DNA from: Flavobacterium hydatis
GTDB lineage: Bacteria > Bacteroidota > Bacteroidia > Flavobacteriales > Flavobacteriaceae
Reading direction: 5' to 3'
Assembly (NCBI RefSeq): GCF_000737695.1
Contig: NZ_JPRM01000055.1
Location: forward strand, 1 to 64,000
Length of the DNA: 64,000 nt
Made by a program: the position numbers and the translations under genes. Below the pieces are notes generated by a model. The model was not told the origin of the DNA. It did no database searches and saw nothing but the letters and a program-made list of their open reading frames with translations. Position 1 is the first letter of the stretch, and each line of letters starts with the position of its first letter. Positions 51,274 through 58,894 of this stretch are shown here, piece by piece.

Positions 51274-52815
51274 ATGGCAGGAGGAAAATTAACCCCTAGG
51301 CAGAAGATGATAAACCTAATGTATCTGGTTTTTATCGCGATGTTAGCAATGAATATGTCAAAAGAAGTATTATCGGCTTTTGGCTTGATGAATGAAAAAT
51401 TTGAAAGTGCCAATGCATCATCTAATGAAAGTAATGCAGAAATGTTGGCTTCATTAGATAGTAAGGCGGAAGAAGCAAAGGGAGAATTTGCAGCGGCAGC
51501 TCAAACAGCTCATAAAGTTGAGGCTATATCCAAAGATTTTTATAACTATATAAGTACACTAAAGGCTGATGTTGTAAAAGGATTTGATAAAGATGCAGCA
51601 ACAGGAAAATTACCTTATGAAGAAATGGAGAAAGGTGATAATACTGATAATTGGTTTACTGGAGAAGGATATACTGCAAAAGGAAACGAAATTATAGCAA
51701 AAATCAATCAGTATAAAACCAATATGAAAGCTTTACTAAGCGACAAAAAGTACAAAGCAATTGTAGCAGAGATTGATAGTAAATTTGATATTTCGGATGT
51801 TAAAAACAAAGAAGGTTTAAAAGATAAATTTTTAGCATATCATTTTAAAGGTTTCCCTGCAGTTGCATCAGTTGCAAAATTATCTGCTTGGCAAAATGAT
51901 GTTCAAAAAGCAGAATCAGATGTTTATAGTGCTGCTTTAGGAAAAGCTGCAATTGCGACTACATCTTATAACAATTATAAAGCAATTGTAGTTCTTGATA
52001 AAAATGCATACTTTCAGGGAGAAACAGTTACAGGTAAAGTTGTTTTAGGTCGTTATGACGAAAATACAAAACCAACTTCATTCTCTGGTCCTGGTAAAAT
52101 TGATAGCAATGGTCAGGCAATTATTTCGATAACTGCTGGCGGAGTAGGAGAACAAAGTATTAATGGACAATTTACTTTCTTAGAAGACGGAAAAACAATT
52201 CCTCTTAAATTTGATGGTAAATATGTTGTAGTACCTAAACCAAATTCAGCAACAATATCTGCTGATAAAATGAATGTAGTTTATAGAGGAGTGGTTAACC
52301 CAATTTCGGTATCATTTGCTGGAGTTGCTGATAATAAAGTTGTAGCAAGTGCTCCAGGATTATCTTCTGCAGGTAAACCAGGTAAATATAATATGAGCCC
52401 AGGTACAGGAACAGAAACTACAATTACGGTTACTGGTACTTTACCAAATGGTTCTACAGTTTCTGATAAGAAAACTTTCAGAATTAAAGGTATTCCTGCA
52501 CCAGTTGGAACTATTAGAGGAGAGATGGGTATTGTAAAAGGACCTAAATCGAATCTGGAAGTGGTTACAATTGGAGCTAAATTGGTAGACTTTGATTTTG
52601 AAGTAGGGTTAGATGTTGTTGGATTTAATTTTAAAATTCCTGGACAAGCTACAGTTGTAGTTTCTGGGGATAAATTAAATGCACAATGTAAAGCTGCACT
52701 TTCAAAAGCAGGTAGAGGAGACCAAGTTACTATCTCTGAGATTAAAACTAGACTTGTAGGAGGAGGAAATTATTCTGTATCTAGAACAGCTCCAGTAATT
52801 TTTGAAATACAATAA
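51274..52815 (+). CDS. gldM: Gliding motility / type IX secretion motor protein GldM
   Basis: GldM couples the GldL motor to the periplasmic GldK/GldN ring. The 513 residues match the usual length. The N-terminus M-A-G-G-K-L-T-P-R-Q carries Arg9, which is thought to face the GldL Glu. A single membrane helix (about 15-36) follows, then the helical D1 domain and three Ig-like periplasmic domains (about 220-513) with blocks such as N-A-Y-F-Q-G-E-x-V-T-G-K-V-V-L-G-R-Y-D near 250. The gene ends at a terminator and no gldN follows; the next gene is on the other strand and unrelated. Confidence 0.94.
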   Translation: MAGGKLTPRQKMINLMYLVFIAMLAMNMSKEVLSAFGLMNEKFESANASSNESNAEMLASLDSKAEEAKGEFAAAAQTAHKVEAISKDFYNYISTLKADVVKGFDKDAATGKLPYEEMEKGDNTDNWFTGEGYTAKGNEIIAKINQYKTNMKALLSDKKYKAIVAEIDSKFDISDVKNKEGLKDKFLAYHFKGFPAVASVAKLSAWQNDVQKAESDVYSAALGKAAIATTSYNNYKAIVVLDKNAYFQGETVTGKVVLGRYDENTKPTSFSGPGKIDSNGQAIISITAGGVGEQSINGQFTFLEDGKTIPLKFDGKYVVVPKPNSATISADKMNVVYRGVVNPISVSFAGVADNKVVASAPGLSSAGKPGKYNMSPGTGTETTITVTGTLPNGSTVSDKKTFRIKGIPAPVGTIRGEMGIVKGPKSNLEVVTIGAKLVDFDFEVGLDVVGFNFKIPGQATVVVSGDKLNAQCKAALSKAGRGDQVTISEIKTRLVGGGNYSVSRTAPVIFEIQ

Positions 52816-52845
52816 TTAAAGCATTTACTTTTTTTAAAATAGACT

Positions 52846-52880
52846 AAAACCTGTTCATTATATTGAGCAGGTTTTTTTTT
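52846..52880 (+). terminator. Terminator after gldLM
   Basis: AAAACCTGTTCA at 52846-52857 pairs with TGAGCAGGTTTT at 52864-52875 (one wobble) and runs into further Ts. It lies 30 bp after the gldM stop and closes a two-gene operon. Confidence 0.9.
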
Positions 52881-52903
52881 GCTAAAGTTGTACTGTTTAA
52901 ATC

Positions 52904-53281
52904 CTATATAGCTTCATCCCATTTGCCATTACTTTTTGCAATATCAATTAGCTTCTGGCCATGTTCGGTCATTAAACCTTGTTCTATCATTCGTTCCGCT
53001 CGTTCTCTGTTAGGTTTGCTCCATTTACTTTTTTTGGGGTTTCGAGGAGAGAAGGTCAAATAAAAACTTTCGGTGTCCCGTTTTTTACATAAACTGTCTA
53101 TCCAACCATAACATAATGCTTCCTCGGTAGCATCGTTGAGATTAACACTTTGAGTAGTACTTTTTTTGTGATATAGTATCAACCAAACAGATTTTTCGGC
53201 TTGACTATTTTCTTTTAGCCAATTTCGCCACTCTGCTCTTGTAATAGCATAGATTGCTAGCTTTCCATCTTTAGTTTCCAT
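52904..53281 (-). CDS. YdeI-family protein (bacteriocin-protection-like)
   Basis: This 125-residue protein fits the YdeI/OmpD-associated family. It shows W-R-N-W-L-x-E-N near 19, the V-W-L-I-L-Y-H-K-K segment near 31, the characteristic E-A-L-C-Y-G-W-I-D-S near 53, and the F-S-P-R-N-P-K-K-S-K-W-S-K near 77 with N-x-E-R-A-E-R-M near 93. Members are small cytoplasmic proteins of uncertain function, some annotated as involved in bacteriocin or stress resistance. The gene stands alone, convergent with gldM. Confidence 0.85.
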   Translation of the reverse strand: METKDGKLAIYAITRAEWRNWLKENSQAEKSVWLILYHKKSTTQSVNLNDATEEALCYGWIDSLCKKRDTESFYLTFSPRNPKKSKWSKPNRERAERMIEQGLMTEHGQKLIDIAKSNGKWDEAI

Positions 53282-53499
53282 AATTAATGTTTTTATTAGC
53301 GAGGTTAATGAGATTTTATAATTGTAATATATTACTTAACACATTGACATCTTATAATATAATAAAGGCAGGGTATAAAACCGTTTTATTTTTTTTAACC
53401 TATTTTTACTTAAATAGTATTAATTATCAGCTTGTTTACATTCTAAAATTAAAAAAAATAGAAATAAAAATAAGCTGAAAACCATTTAAATTTAAAATT

Positions 53500-54255
53500 A
53501 TGAAAATAGGACTAATAGGATTTGGAAAAACAGGAAAGTCGGTTGCTTCAGTACTACTTGAGAATAAAAATTTTTGTTTAGAATGGGTATTAAGACAAAG
53601 TACAGTTTTAGAACATCGATCAGTACCTGAATTTTTTGGTGTTCCTTCAGATGAACCGGGATTAATTTATTCTAGTTCCAAAACAACTATTAAAGAGCTT
53701 CTGGACAAACATCCTGTCGATGTTATAATTGATTTTTCTTCGAGTTTAGGGATTCATACTTATGGCGAAGCTGCTGCGCAAAGAGGAATTAAGATTATAT
53801 CGGCAATATCACATTATAAAGATAAAGAGCTGAAATTATTAAAGGAATTAGCGATTAAAACAACTGTGTTTTGGTCTCCTAATATTACTCTGGGAGTTAA
53901 CTATTTGTTATTTGCTGCTAAATTTTTGAAGAAAATTGCTCCTTGGGTAGATATTGAGGTTAATGAAGAACATTTTAAATTAAAAGAAGGAACATCGGGT
54001 ACGGCTATAAAAATTGCTGAAGCTTTAGATATAGAGAAAGAAAGTATAAATTCGGTTAGAGCAGGAGGTATCGTAGGAAAGCATGAAGTAATATTTGGGT
54101 TTCCTTACCAAACTGTACGGCTTATTCATGAATCGATATCAAGAGAAGCATTTGGAACAGGTGTTATTTTTGTTACCGAAAACATAGAAAACAAAGCAAT
54201 TGGATTGTATAATTTTGAAGATCTTTTAGCCCCTTATTTTCAATTAGATAAATAG
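53500..54255 (+). CDS. DapB-like dihydrodipicolinate reductase paralogue
   Basis: This 251-residue protein has the DapB fold pattern. An NAD(P)-binding G-L-I-G-F-G-K-T-G-K starts near residue 4, V-I-I-D-F-S lies near 75, and W-S-P-N-I-T-L-G-V-N precedes the catalytic region. That region reads E-E-H-F-K-L-K-E-G-T-S-G-T-A. Relative to the DapB consensus E-x-H-H-x-x-K-x-D-x-P-S-G-T-A, the first His and the Lys are kept, but the second His is Phe, the Asp is lost and one residue is missing. It may therefore be a reductase with another substrate and not the housekeeping lysine-pathway enzyme. It stands alone; no dap or lys genes are nearby. Confidence 0.8.
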   Translation: MKIGLIGFGKTGKSVASVLLENKNFCLEWVLRQSTVLEHRSVPEFFGVPSDEPGLIYSSSKTTIKELLDKHPVDVIIDFSSSLGIHTYGEAAAQRGIKIISAISHYKDKELKLLKELAIKTTVFWSPNITLGVNYLLFAAKFLKKIAPWVDIEVNEEHFKLKEGTSGTAIKIAEALDIEKESINSVRAGGIVGKHEVIFGFPYQTVRLIHESISREAFGTGVIFVTENIENKAIGLYNFEDLLAPYFQLDK

Positions 54256-54296
54256 AGTTAAAGAATAACTGCAAAGGTTTTAATTTGCTTGGGGTA

Positions 54297-54430
54297 TGGA
54301 AAATTAACCGCAAAGAACACAAAGGTTTACGCTAGGTTCGCAAAGTTTTCAGTCTCAGTTTTCAGTCTCAGTTTTCAGTCTCAGTTTCTTAGCACCTCAG
54401 AACCTTTGCACCTCTGCCTCTTAAAGCCTT
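54297..54430. repeat. Repeat cluster: TTAACCGCAAAG arm plus CAGTCTCAGTTTT units
   Basis: 54297-54345 matches the outer arm of the 6277-6528 element. It is followed at 54348-54390 by three 14-bp units of TTTTCAGTCTCAGT and then AGCACCTCAGAACCTTTGC. The last part is the inverse of 55500-55615, so the two genes between them are flanked by inverted repeats. Confidence 0.75.
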
Positions 54431-54436
54431 TGGAAC

Positions 54437-55039
54437 TCAAAATTCTTTCCATCTCCACAAATGCAGGCATGCAAATGTTCTGTATGGACTCCAAGGTTTC
54501 GAGAGACGAATAATGTCTTCGTTAAATTTTTTCTTATCGGTTTTATCTAGATTAAACAAGATTGCCATTTTATTACGAATTATTAAATCGTCGGCCGAAA
54601 AAACATCTTCACGCCCTAAGGCAAACATGAGTAAGTTTTGTGCAGACCATTTGCCAATACCTTTTATAGAAGTTACTAAATCGATAATTTCCTGATCAGT
54701 CATTTCGATAAATTTGTTGTATTCTAACCCGAAATCAGCATCAAATTGTGCTACATTTTTTATATAGCTCACTTTTGGTTTTGATAAACCTATTGCTTGT
54801 AATGTTTCATCTGGAGTTTCAAGAATTTGAGATGAATTAGGTTCTAATCCGTTGTATATATCCAGAAAACGTTTTAAAAAGACATCACCAACTTTAGCTG
54901 ATAATTGCTGATTAATGATTGAAGTATATAAAAACTGAGCAAGATTAGTATTTGTTTTAAGTTCGCGATGTTCTGCGTTTACAAGTACTTTTTGAAATGC
55001 AGTATCTTTTGATAGATGTAATATATATGGATGTGACAT
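54437..55039 (-). CDS. DNA-3-methyladenine glycosylase, AlkA-like HhH-GPD
   Basis: This 200-residue base-excision-repair glycosylase has the helix-hairpin-helix and GPD core (I-K-G-I-G-K-W-S-A-Q-N-L-L-M near residue 130). This is followed by D-V-F-S-A-D-D-L-I-I-R with the catalytic Asp expected for the AlkA branch. N-Q-Q-L-S-x-K near 43 is a further family motif. It lacks the N-terminal beta domain of E. coli AlkA, as is usual for the short bacterial forms. It would remove alkylated purines such as 3-methyladenine from DNA. A DUF3052-like gene lies upstream on the same strand, then a DNA alkylation repair protein. Confidence 0.9.
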   Translation of the reverse strand: MSHPYILHLSKDTAFQKVLVNAEHRELKTNTNLAQFLYTSIINQQLSAKVGDVFLKRFLDIYNGLEPNSSQILETPDETLQAIGLSKPKVSYIKNVAQFDADFGLEYNKFIEMTDQEIIDLVTSIKGIGKWSAQNLLMFALGREDVFSADDLIIRNKMAILFNLDKTDKKKFNEDIIRLSKPWSPYRTFACLHLWRWKEF

Positions 55040-55072
55040 TGTAGAGATATTAAATTTTAGGAATAAGAAATA

Positions 55073-55453
55073 TTACGTACCAACCTTTTCGATGGGTCTA
55101 AATCGTAATGCGCTCCAAGTTTCATCTATAGAAATCGCAGTCACAGTCTTTAATCCAAATTCTTTGCCAGTTACATGAATGGTATCTCTATTAATATCGG
55201 TTTTAATCTTAGAAGTTCCTTTAGGATAAGCAAACCATAACACACTATCGGACTCGATGTTTTCTAAATCATTTTTAAGGTAACTTAAAAATTCTTCGTT
55301 ATTATTGATGAAAATTAGTGTGTTTGTGCTTTTTATCTCTTTATCAAAAGATGTTTTCATACCAAGCTGAATAAACTCTTCTTCTATTGCTTTTGGGGCA
55401 TTAAGGACCGTTCCTTTGTCCTTAAATTTTAGTTTTTTGATAACGTCTAGCAT
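55073..55453 (-). CDS. DUF3052-like small protein
   Basis: From the ATG at 55453 this gives a 126-residue protein with the pattern of the DUF3052 family: L-N-A-P-K near residue 17, S-V-L-W-F-A-Y-P-K-G-T-S-K near 73, and the C-terminal I-S-I-D-E-T-W-S-A-L-R-F-R-P. The function of the family is unknown. A longer reading from 55528 adds 25 residues translated from the start of an AAAGG-type repeat, so the internal ATG is preferred. It lies between two DNA-alkylation repair genes on the same strand (33 bp before the glycosylase gene), and a link to that process is possible but unproven. Confidence 0.78.
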   Translation of the reverse strand: MLDVIKKLKFKDKGTVLNAPKAIEEEFIQLGMKTSFDKEIKSTNTLIFINNNEEFLSYLKNDLENIESDSVLWFAYPKGTSKIKTDINRDTIHVTGKEFGLKTVTAISIDETWSALRFRPIEKVGT

Positions 55454-55499
55454 TATTTGTAAATTACTTGGTTTGTTTAATGCTAATGTAGGTGTTTTT

Positions 55500-55615
55500 T
55501 TTAAAGGTTCAAAGAGGCAAAGGGACAAAGGTTCAAAGGTTCATAGCTGCAAAGGGACAAAGGTTCTGAGGGACTAAGAAACTAAGACTGAAAACCGAAA
55601 CTGAGACTGAATACT
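55500..55615. repeat. AAAGG / GACTGAAAAC repeat, inverse of 54348-54430
   Basis: GAGGCAAAGGGACAAAGG-type words are followed by TTCTGAGGGACTAAGAAAC and ACTGAGACTGAATAC. Read on the other strand this reproduces the word order of 54348-54420. Similar AAAGGTTC words occur at 34157-34200, 34470-34490 and 36087-36130. Confidence 0.75.
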
Positions 55616-55628
55616 TTTCCGGCATAGA

Positions 55629-56432
55629 TCACTTTTCAATAGTACGAAGTGCTTTTTTTATTATGTATGCAGTTTCTTTTGTGGGGCTAATGTTTTTCCA
55701 ATTTTCGCAAATAGCAATTACAAATTCGGGATTGGTTTTGCTAGCATCATTCAGCCAGTTGCCAACACTATCTTGTACATATTTTGATTTATCCGATTTT
55801 AGAGATTCCAAGATGATTAAACCTAATTTAGGATTTTGCTTTAATTCTTCGATATGTTCACACCAAACTCCTCTTGGTCTTGTGGCTTCACTAGCAAATC
55901 GTCTAACGTTTTCGTCAGCGTGTTTTGTCCATTTAGACAAGATTGTTAGACTTTCATTTAGATTTCTGGCTATCGTTTGTCTTACAGCTAGCCAGGAAAT
56001 CTCTCTGACACCAAAATGTTTATCGGCTGCAAAAAACTGAATTTCTTCTAACATTTCATCAATAGATCTTTCAGTGTTTTTTCCTATTGTATAGGTTGCC
56101 CAACATCTAATTAAATCTGAAGTATGTTTTGAAAGTATTGCAAACAGCTCGATATCACCTTCGGATTTGGCTAATTTAAAAAGACTTGTTCCAATAGCTT
56201 CATTAATAGTATTGACAGTTTGTTTCTTTAATGTATCGATAGTAGCAATGATTGGCTCTAAATAATTTAATCGGTTATTTTGCTCAAGAAAGTTCTTAAG
56301 TAATAGTTTTTGGTCTATTGCGAGCCATTCGACTAAATTGGCAGTTTCGATTTCTCCTTTATTTAATTTCTCTAAAATATCTTTGGGTATGTCTTTTGTT
56401 GAGCGTGAGCCTTTTCGTTTTATTTCTGTCAT
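55629..56432 (-). CDS. DNA alkylation repair protein, HEAT-repeat (AlkC/AlkD-like)
   Basis: This 267-residue, almost fully helical protein matches the AlkC/AlkD-like DNA alkylation repair family. Tandem HEAT-like repeats are visible, for example R-C-W-A-T-Y-T-I-G near 110, V-R-E-I-S-W-L-A-V-R near 143, N-V-R-R-F-A-S-E-A-T-R-P-R-G-V-W near 175, and V-Q-D-S-V-G-N-W-L-N-D near 220. The family excises bulky or charged alkylated bases by wrapping DNA on its HEAT solenoid. It starts 152 bp from a divergent HxlR regulator gene, which is a candidate controller. The nearby AlkA-like glycosylase belongs to an unrelated fold with overlapping substrates. Confidence 0.88.
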   Translation of the reverse strand: MTEIKRKGSRSTKDIPKDILEKLNKGEIETANLVEWLAIDQKLLLKNFLEQNNRLNYLEPIIATIDTLKKQTVNTINEAIGTSLFKLAKSEGDIELFAILSKHTSDLIRCWATYTIGKNTERSIDEMLEEIQFFAADKHFGVREISWLAVRQTIARNLNESLTILSKWTKHADENVRRFASEATRPRGVWCEHIEELKQNPKLGLIILESLKSDKSKYVQDSVGNWLNDASKTNPEFVIAICENWKNISPTKETAYIIKKALRTIEK

Positions 56433-56584
56433 ACTTATTTTGTTTATTGTTTAAATAAAGATGTATTAGCACAGTTTCTCATTTGCTTTGCTAAAATGTT
56501 TATTAATTTTACAAAGGTTTAAAACAAAGTTCATATGTGCAATAACGCATATTATTGTCACATGGGGATAAAAAAGTCACTATT

Positions 56585-56932
56585 ATGAAAACAAAGGAGA
56601 GAAGCATAGAAAGTAAAATTTGTCCATTAGAAGTAGCAGTTAACTCTATTAGCGGAAAATGGAAAATTCCTATTGTTTGGCAAATAAATGAAGGTAAAAA
56701 GCGTCCAAGTGAATTTTTGAGAGGTATTGGCAAGGTTGATAGAAGAGTTTTGAACCAACAATTAAAAGAAATGGAGCAGGATGGTATTTTAACTAAGGTT
56801 TCGTTTAATGAACTTCCTCCAAGAGTAGAGTATTCACTCACGGAACTTGGGGAGAAGCTAGTGAATATTCTATGGATGTTAAACGATTGGGGAAAATTAA
56901 TGATTCCTGATGAGGAGTTGCATATTAGCTAA
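56585..56932 (+). CDS. HxlR-family transcriptional regulator
   Basis: From the ATG at 56585 this is a 115-residue winged-helix protein. HxlR hallmarks are C-P-L-E-V-A-V-N-S-I-S-G-K-W-K-I-P-I near residue 13, P-S-E-F-L-R-G-I near 41, R-V-L-N-Q-Q-L-K-E-M-E-Q-D-G near 54, and P-P-R-V-E-Y-S-L-T-E-L-G near 78. The Cys at the start of the domain is the redox- or electrophile-sensing residue in several family members. An upstream TTG/ATG reading from 56555 adds ten residues not typical of the family. Divergence from the alkylation repair gene suggests it senses alkylating or electrophilic stress; that is inference. Confidence 0.9.
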   Translation: MKTKERSIESKICPLEVAVNSISGKWKIPIVWQINEGKKRPSEFLRGIGKVDRRVLNQQLKEMEQDGILTKVSFNELPPRVEYSLTELGEKLVNILWMLNDWGKLMIPDEELHIS

Positions 56933-57106
56933 AGGCGTTCCAAATTTTAAAATGAAACACTTCTTGATATAAAAAGCATGAGGCTTTAAAAAAGTAGATT
57001 TAATTTTAAGCATAGTTAAATCCGAAAGAAAATTTAATATAAACGACTATTTATTTTAGTTTTTTAATGTTCTGTTTATGTCATTTAATTGACCTTAAAG
57101 AGAATC

Positions 57107-57538
57107 ATGTTTTATTACTTTCGAAAGAACAATTTGACCAAATCACTCATGGCAAAAATAAAGGACTCCATACACAAAAAGCAACTATATCATTTTTCAT
57201 TTGATACCATCGATTGTGAAAATGATTTTACAGATTATGCGGAGGCCAAAGAATATTTGTTATGTGTATTGGTTAATACTAAAGTTTTGGATGTTCTGGC
57301 AATTAATGAGCGCTCTTTGATTCTTGAATTTGATAGTGAACAGCCTAAATTGTTTGCTTATCTAAAAACTAATTTAGAGAAGTATTTTTATTTTACTGTT
57401 TCTCAAATACCAATAAGCGACAAAAATAGCCCTACGATTCAAATCAATAGGGATATTATGCTGGCTATACATCAAAAAATGCTGCTAAAAAACTTAAAAT
57501 GTTCTACTAGTATTCTACGAAAAATATCTATTTACTAG
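57107..57538 (+). CDS. Unrecognised 143-residue protein
   Basis: The ATG at 57107 gives 143 residues; a TTG at 57089 would add six. I recognise no family. It has a mixed alpha/beta pattern with Y-H-F-S-F-D near 28 and D-Y-A-E-A-K-E-Y-L-L-C-V-L-V-N near 43, then F-D-S-E-Q-P-K-L-F-A-Y-L near 78, and a basic C-terminal tail. No signal peptide or membrane helix is present. It is a single gene between the HxlR regulator and a convergent acetyltransferase, without an obvious partner. Base composition is like that of its neighbours. Confidence 0.55.
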   Translation: MFYYFRKNNLTKSLMAKIKDSIHKKQLYHFSFDTIDCENDFTDYAEAKEYLLCVLVNTKVLDVLAINERSLILEFDSEQPKLFAYLKTNLEKYFYFTVSQIPISDKNSPTIQINRDIMLAIHQKMLLKNLKCSTSILRKISIY

Positions 57539-57558
57539 TTTGTAAGTAGTTTTTAAAA

Positions 57559-58065
57559 TTAGATTAGAGGTCTTTTAGTTATAAAATAAGCGATTTCTTC
57601 ATCATCTCTTATTATGTTATCTAATCGCTCAAATCCTACTTTTTGTAATACATTTTGTGATCCACTATTGTTAAGGTCAGTTATAGCAACTACTTCATTA
57701 GTATCAGTATTTGCGAAACAATATTGAGTCATTCCTTTGCATACTTCTGTAGCAATACCTTTTCCCCAATATTCCTTACTAAGTACATATCCAATTTCTA
57801 TTTGATTGGTGTTGTGTACAAAAACGCGAGCAACACACATACCTATAAAATTATTATTTGTAGTATCAAAAATCGCCCATCGGCTTAAATTTCCTTTGGC
57901 ATAATTTTCAAGAAGCTCATTAAACATTTCTATATATCTCTCTGGAGAAACTTGGGGTAAATATTGAGTTACTTCGTCGTCTTTAAACAGATTTAAAAAT
58001 GTTTGTTTTTCTTCTGGTAAGAATTCGCGAATAATAATTCTAGAGGTTTCGTGTAGATTCGGCAT
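57559..58065 (-). CDS. GNAT-family N-acetyltransferase, RimJ/RimL-like
   Basis: This 168-residue GNAT protein starts E-T-S-R-I-I-I-R-E-F near residue 5 and shows W-A-I-F-D-x-x-N-N-x-F-I-G-M near 62. The acetyl-CoA region E-I-G-Y-V-L-S-K-E-Y-W-G-K-G-I-A-T-E-V near 90-108 follows, and then N-x-x-S-x-x-V-L-Q-K-V-G-F-E near 136. These mark the RimJ/RimL (acetyltransf_3) group, which acetylates ribosomal proteins, peptides or small amines. The substrate cannot be read from the sequence. It stands alone. Confidence 0.9.
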   Translation of the reverse strand: MPNLHETSRIIIREFLPEEKQTFLNLFKDDEVTQYLPQVSPERYIEMFNELLENYAKGNLSRWAIFDTTNNNFIGMCVARVFVHNTNQIEIGYVLSKEYWGKGIATEVCKGMTQYCFANTDTNEVVAITDLNNSGSQNVLQKVGFERLDNIIRDDEEIAYFITKRPLI

Positions 58066-58288
58066 ATTATTTTTTTGTATATATCAAAAGTAAAAAAAAT
58101 ATTATTTAGGCGTAAGGATGAATGTTAATTTAATTATTTGCTTCAGCTTTTTTTTACTTATTTGAGAGCATTATGCTATTGTTATTTGATAAATTTAGCA
58201 TACATATATTCATAAAATTCAATTAAGGAAGATGCTATTATATTTATGAATTAGTATGTTTGTTTAAAGTAATTAATTAAAATTTAAA

Positions 58289-58465
58289 ATGAGAATAGAA
58301 GAAATAGTTAGGTTAATAATTCCTTTGATAAGTATTGTTATGGGATTTGCAATAAGGAATTCAAAAAATGAGAATTATAATTCGATGAAAAAATATTGGT
58401 GGTTTTTTGTTGTCATCGGAATGCTTTTATTCTCTTACCGATTATACAAGTTTTTATACAATTAG
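58289..58465 (+). CDS. Small membrane protein, 58 residues
   Basis: An ATG at 58289 opens a 58-codon frame ending at TAG 58463-58465. The product has two hydrophobic segments (about 6-22 and 37-49), separated by a polar N-S-K-N-E-N-Y-N-S-M-K-K loop, and a basic, aromatic end. This is a credible two-helix inner-membrane protein. AAAATTTAAA lies just before the start, an AT-rich leader of the type common in this window. No homologue family is recognised and there is no operon partner. Confidence 0.5.
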   Translation: MRIEEIVRLIIPLISIVMGFAIRNSKNENYNSMKKYWWFFVVIGMLLFSYRLYKFLYN

Positions 58466-58894
58466 CTCATTTAGTGCAATTAATTTAAACACATAGAAAG
58501 ATAGTCTGCACTCTCCAAAAAGGGTTTTCACTTGTTTAAAATACATAAAGCAAGCTATGCGAAAGGAATGTATTTCTTTTTTGCGCTCTTTTTACACACA
58601 AAATCTATGTTTCTATGTGTTAAATGAAACTTTTATGAACCCGAGTAAAGGGAATAGACGAAAGAATTATTCCCAACGGATATAGTTACTTGAAATAGAT
58701 TAGTCACTAATAATTATAGAGTACTACCAAAAGATTGTTTATATTTATTGTAAGATTAGTTCAGAAATAAGTAAATGACCATACTCATGACTAATGCTTT
58801 GTATAAAGAGTTAGTTTATATAGATATAGGTTGTTTGCTGATTTTCAATTTCTAATCTGGATTATTATCATTAATAAATTAACATCTTGTCTTT
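58466..58894. other. Non-coding gap with repeat, before lipase gene
   Basis: This 429-bp gap contains the second copy of the CTATGTGT-ended repeat (58488-58622) and then about 270 bp of AT-rich sequence that should include the lipase promoter. Nothing else was recognised. Confidence 0.5.
58488..58622. repeat. MITE-like repeat with CTATGTGT-type ends, copy 2
   Basis: It begins AACACATAGAAAGATAG and ends CTATGTTTCTATGTGTT, a near-perfect terminal inverted repeat. The core shares TTTTCACTTGTTT, GAATGTATTTCTTTTTTG and CTCTTTTTACA words with 2981-3116. Both copies are about 135 bp long. Confidence 0.72.

Noticed and set aside
54348-54390. CAGTCTCAGTTTT units as a coding repeat
   Set aside because: They lie between the stop codons of two convergent genes and are repeated in non-coding DNA elsewhere in both orientations.
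55454-55528. N-terminal extension of the DUF3052-like protein
   Set aside because: It runs into AAAGG-type repeat sequence and has no family similarity; the ATG at 55453 fits better.
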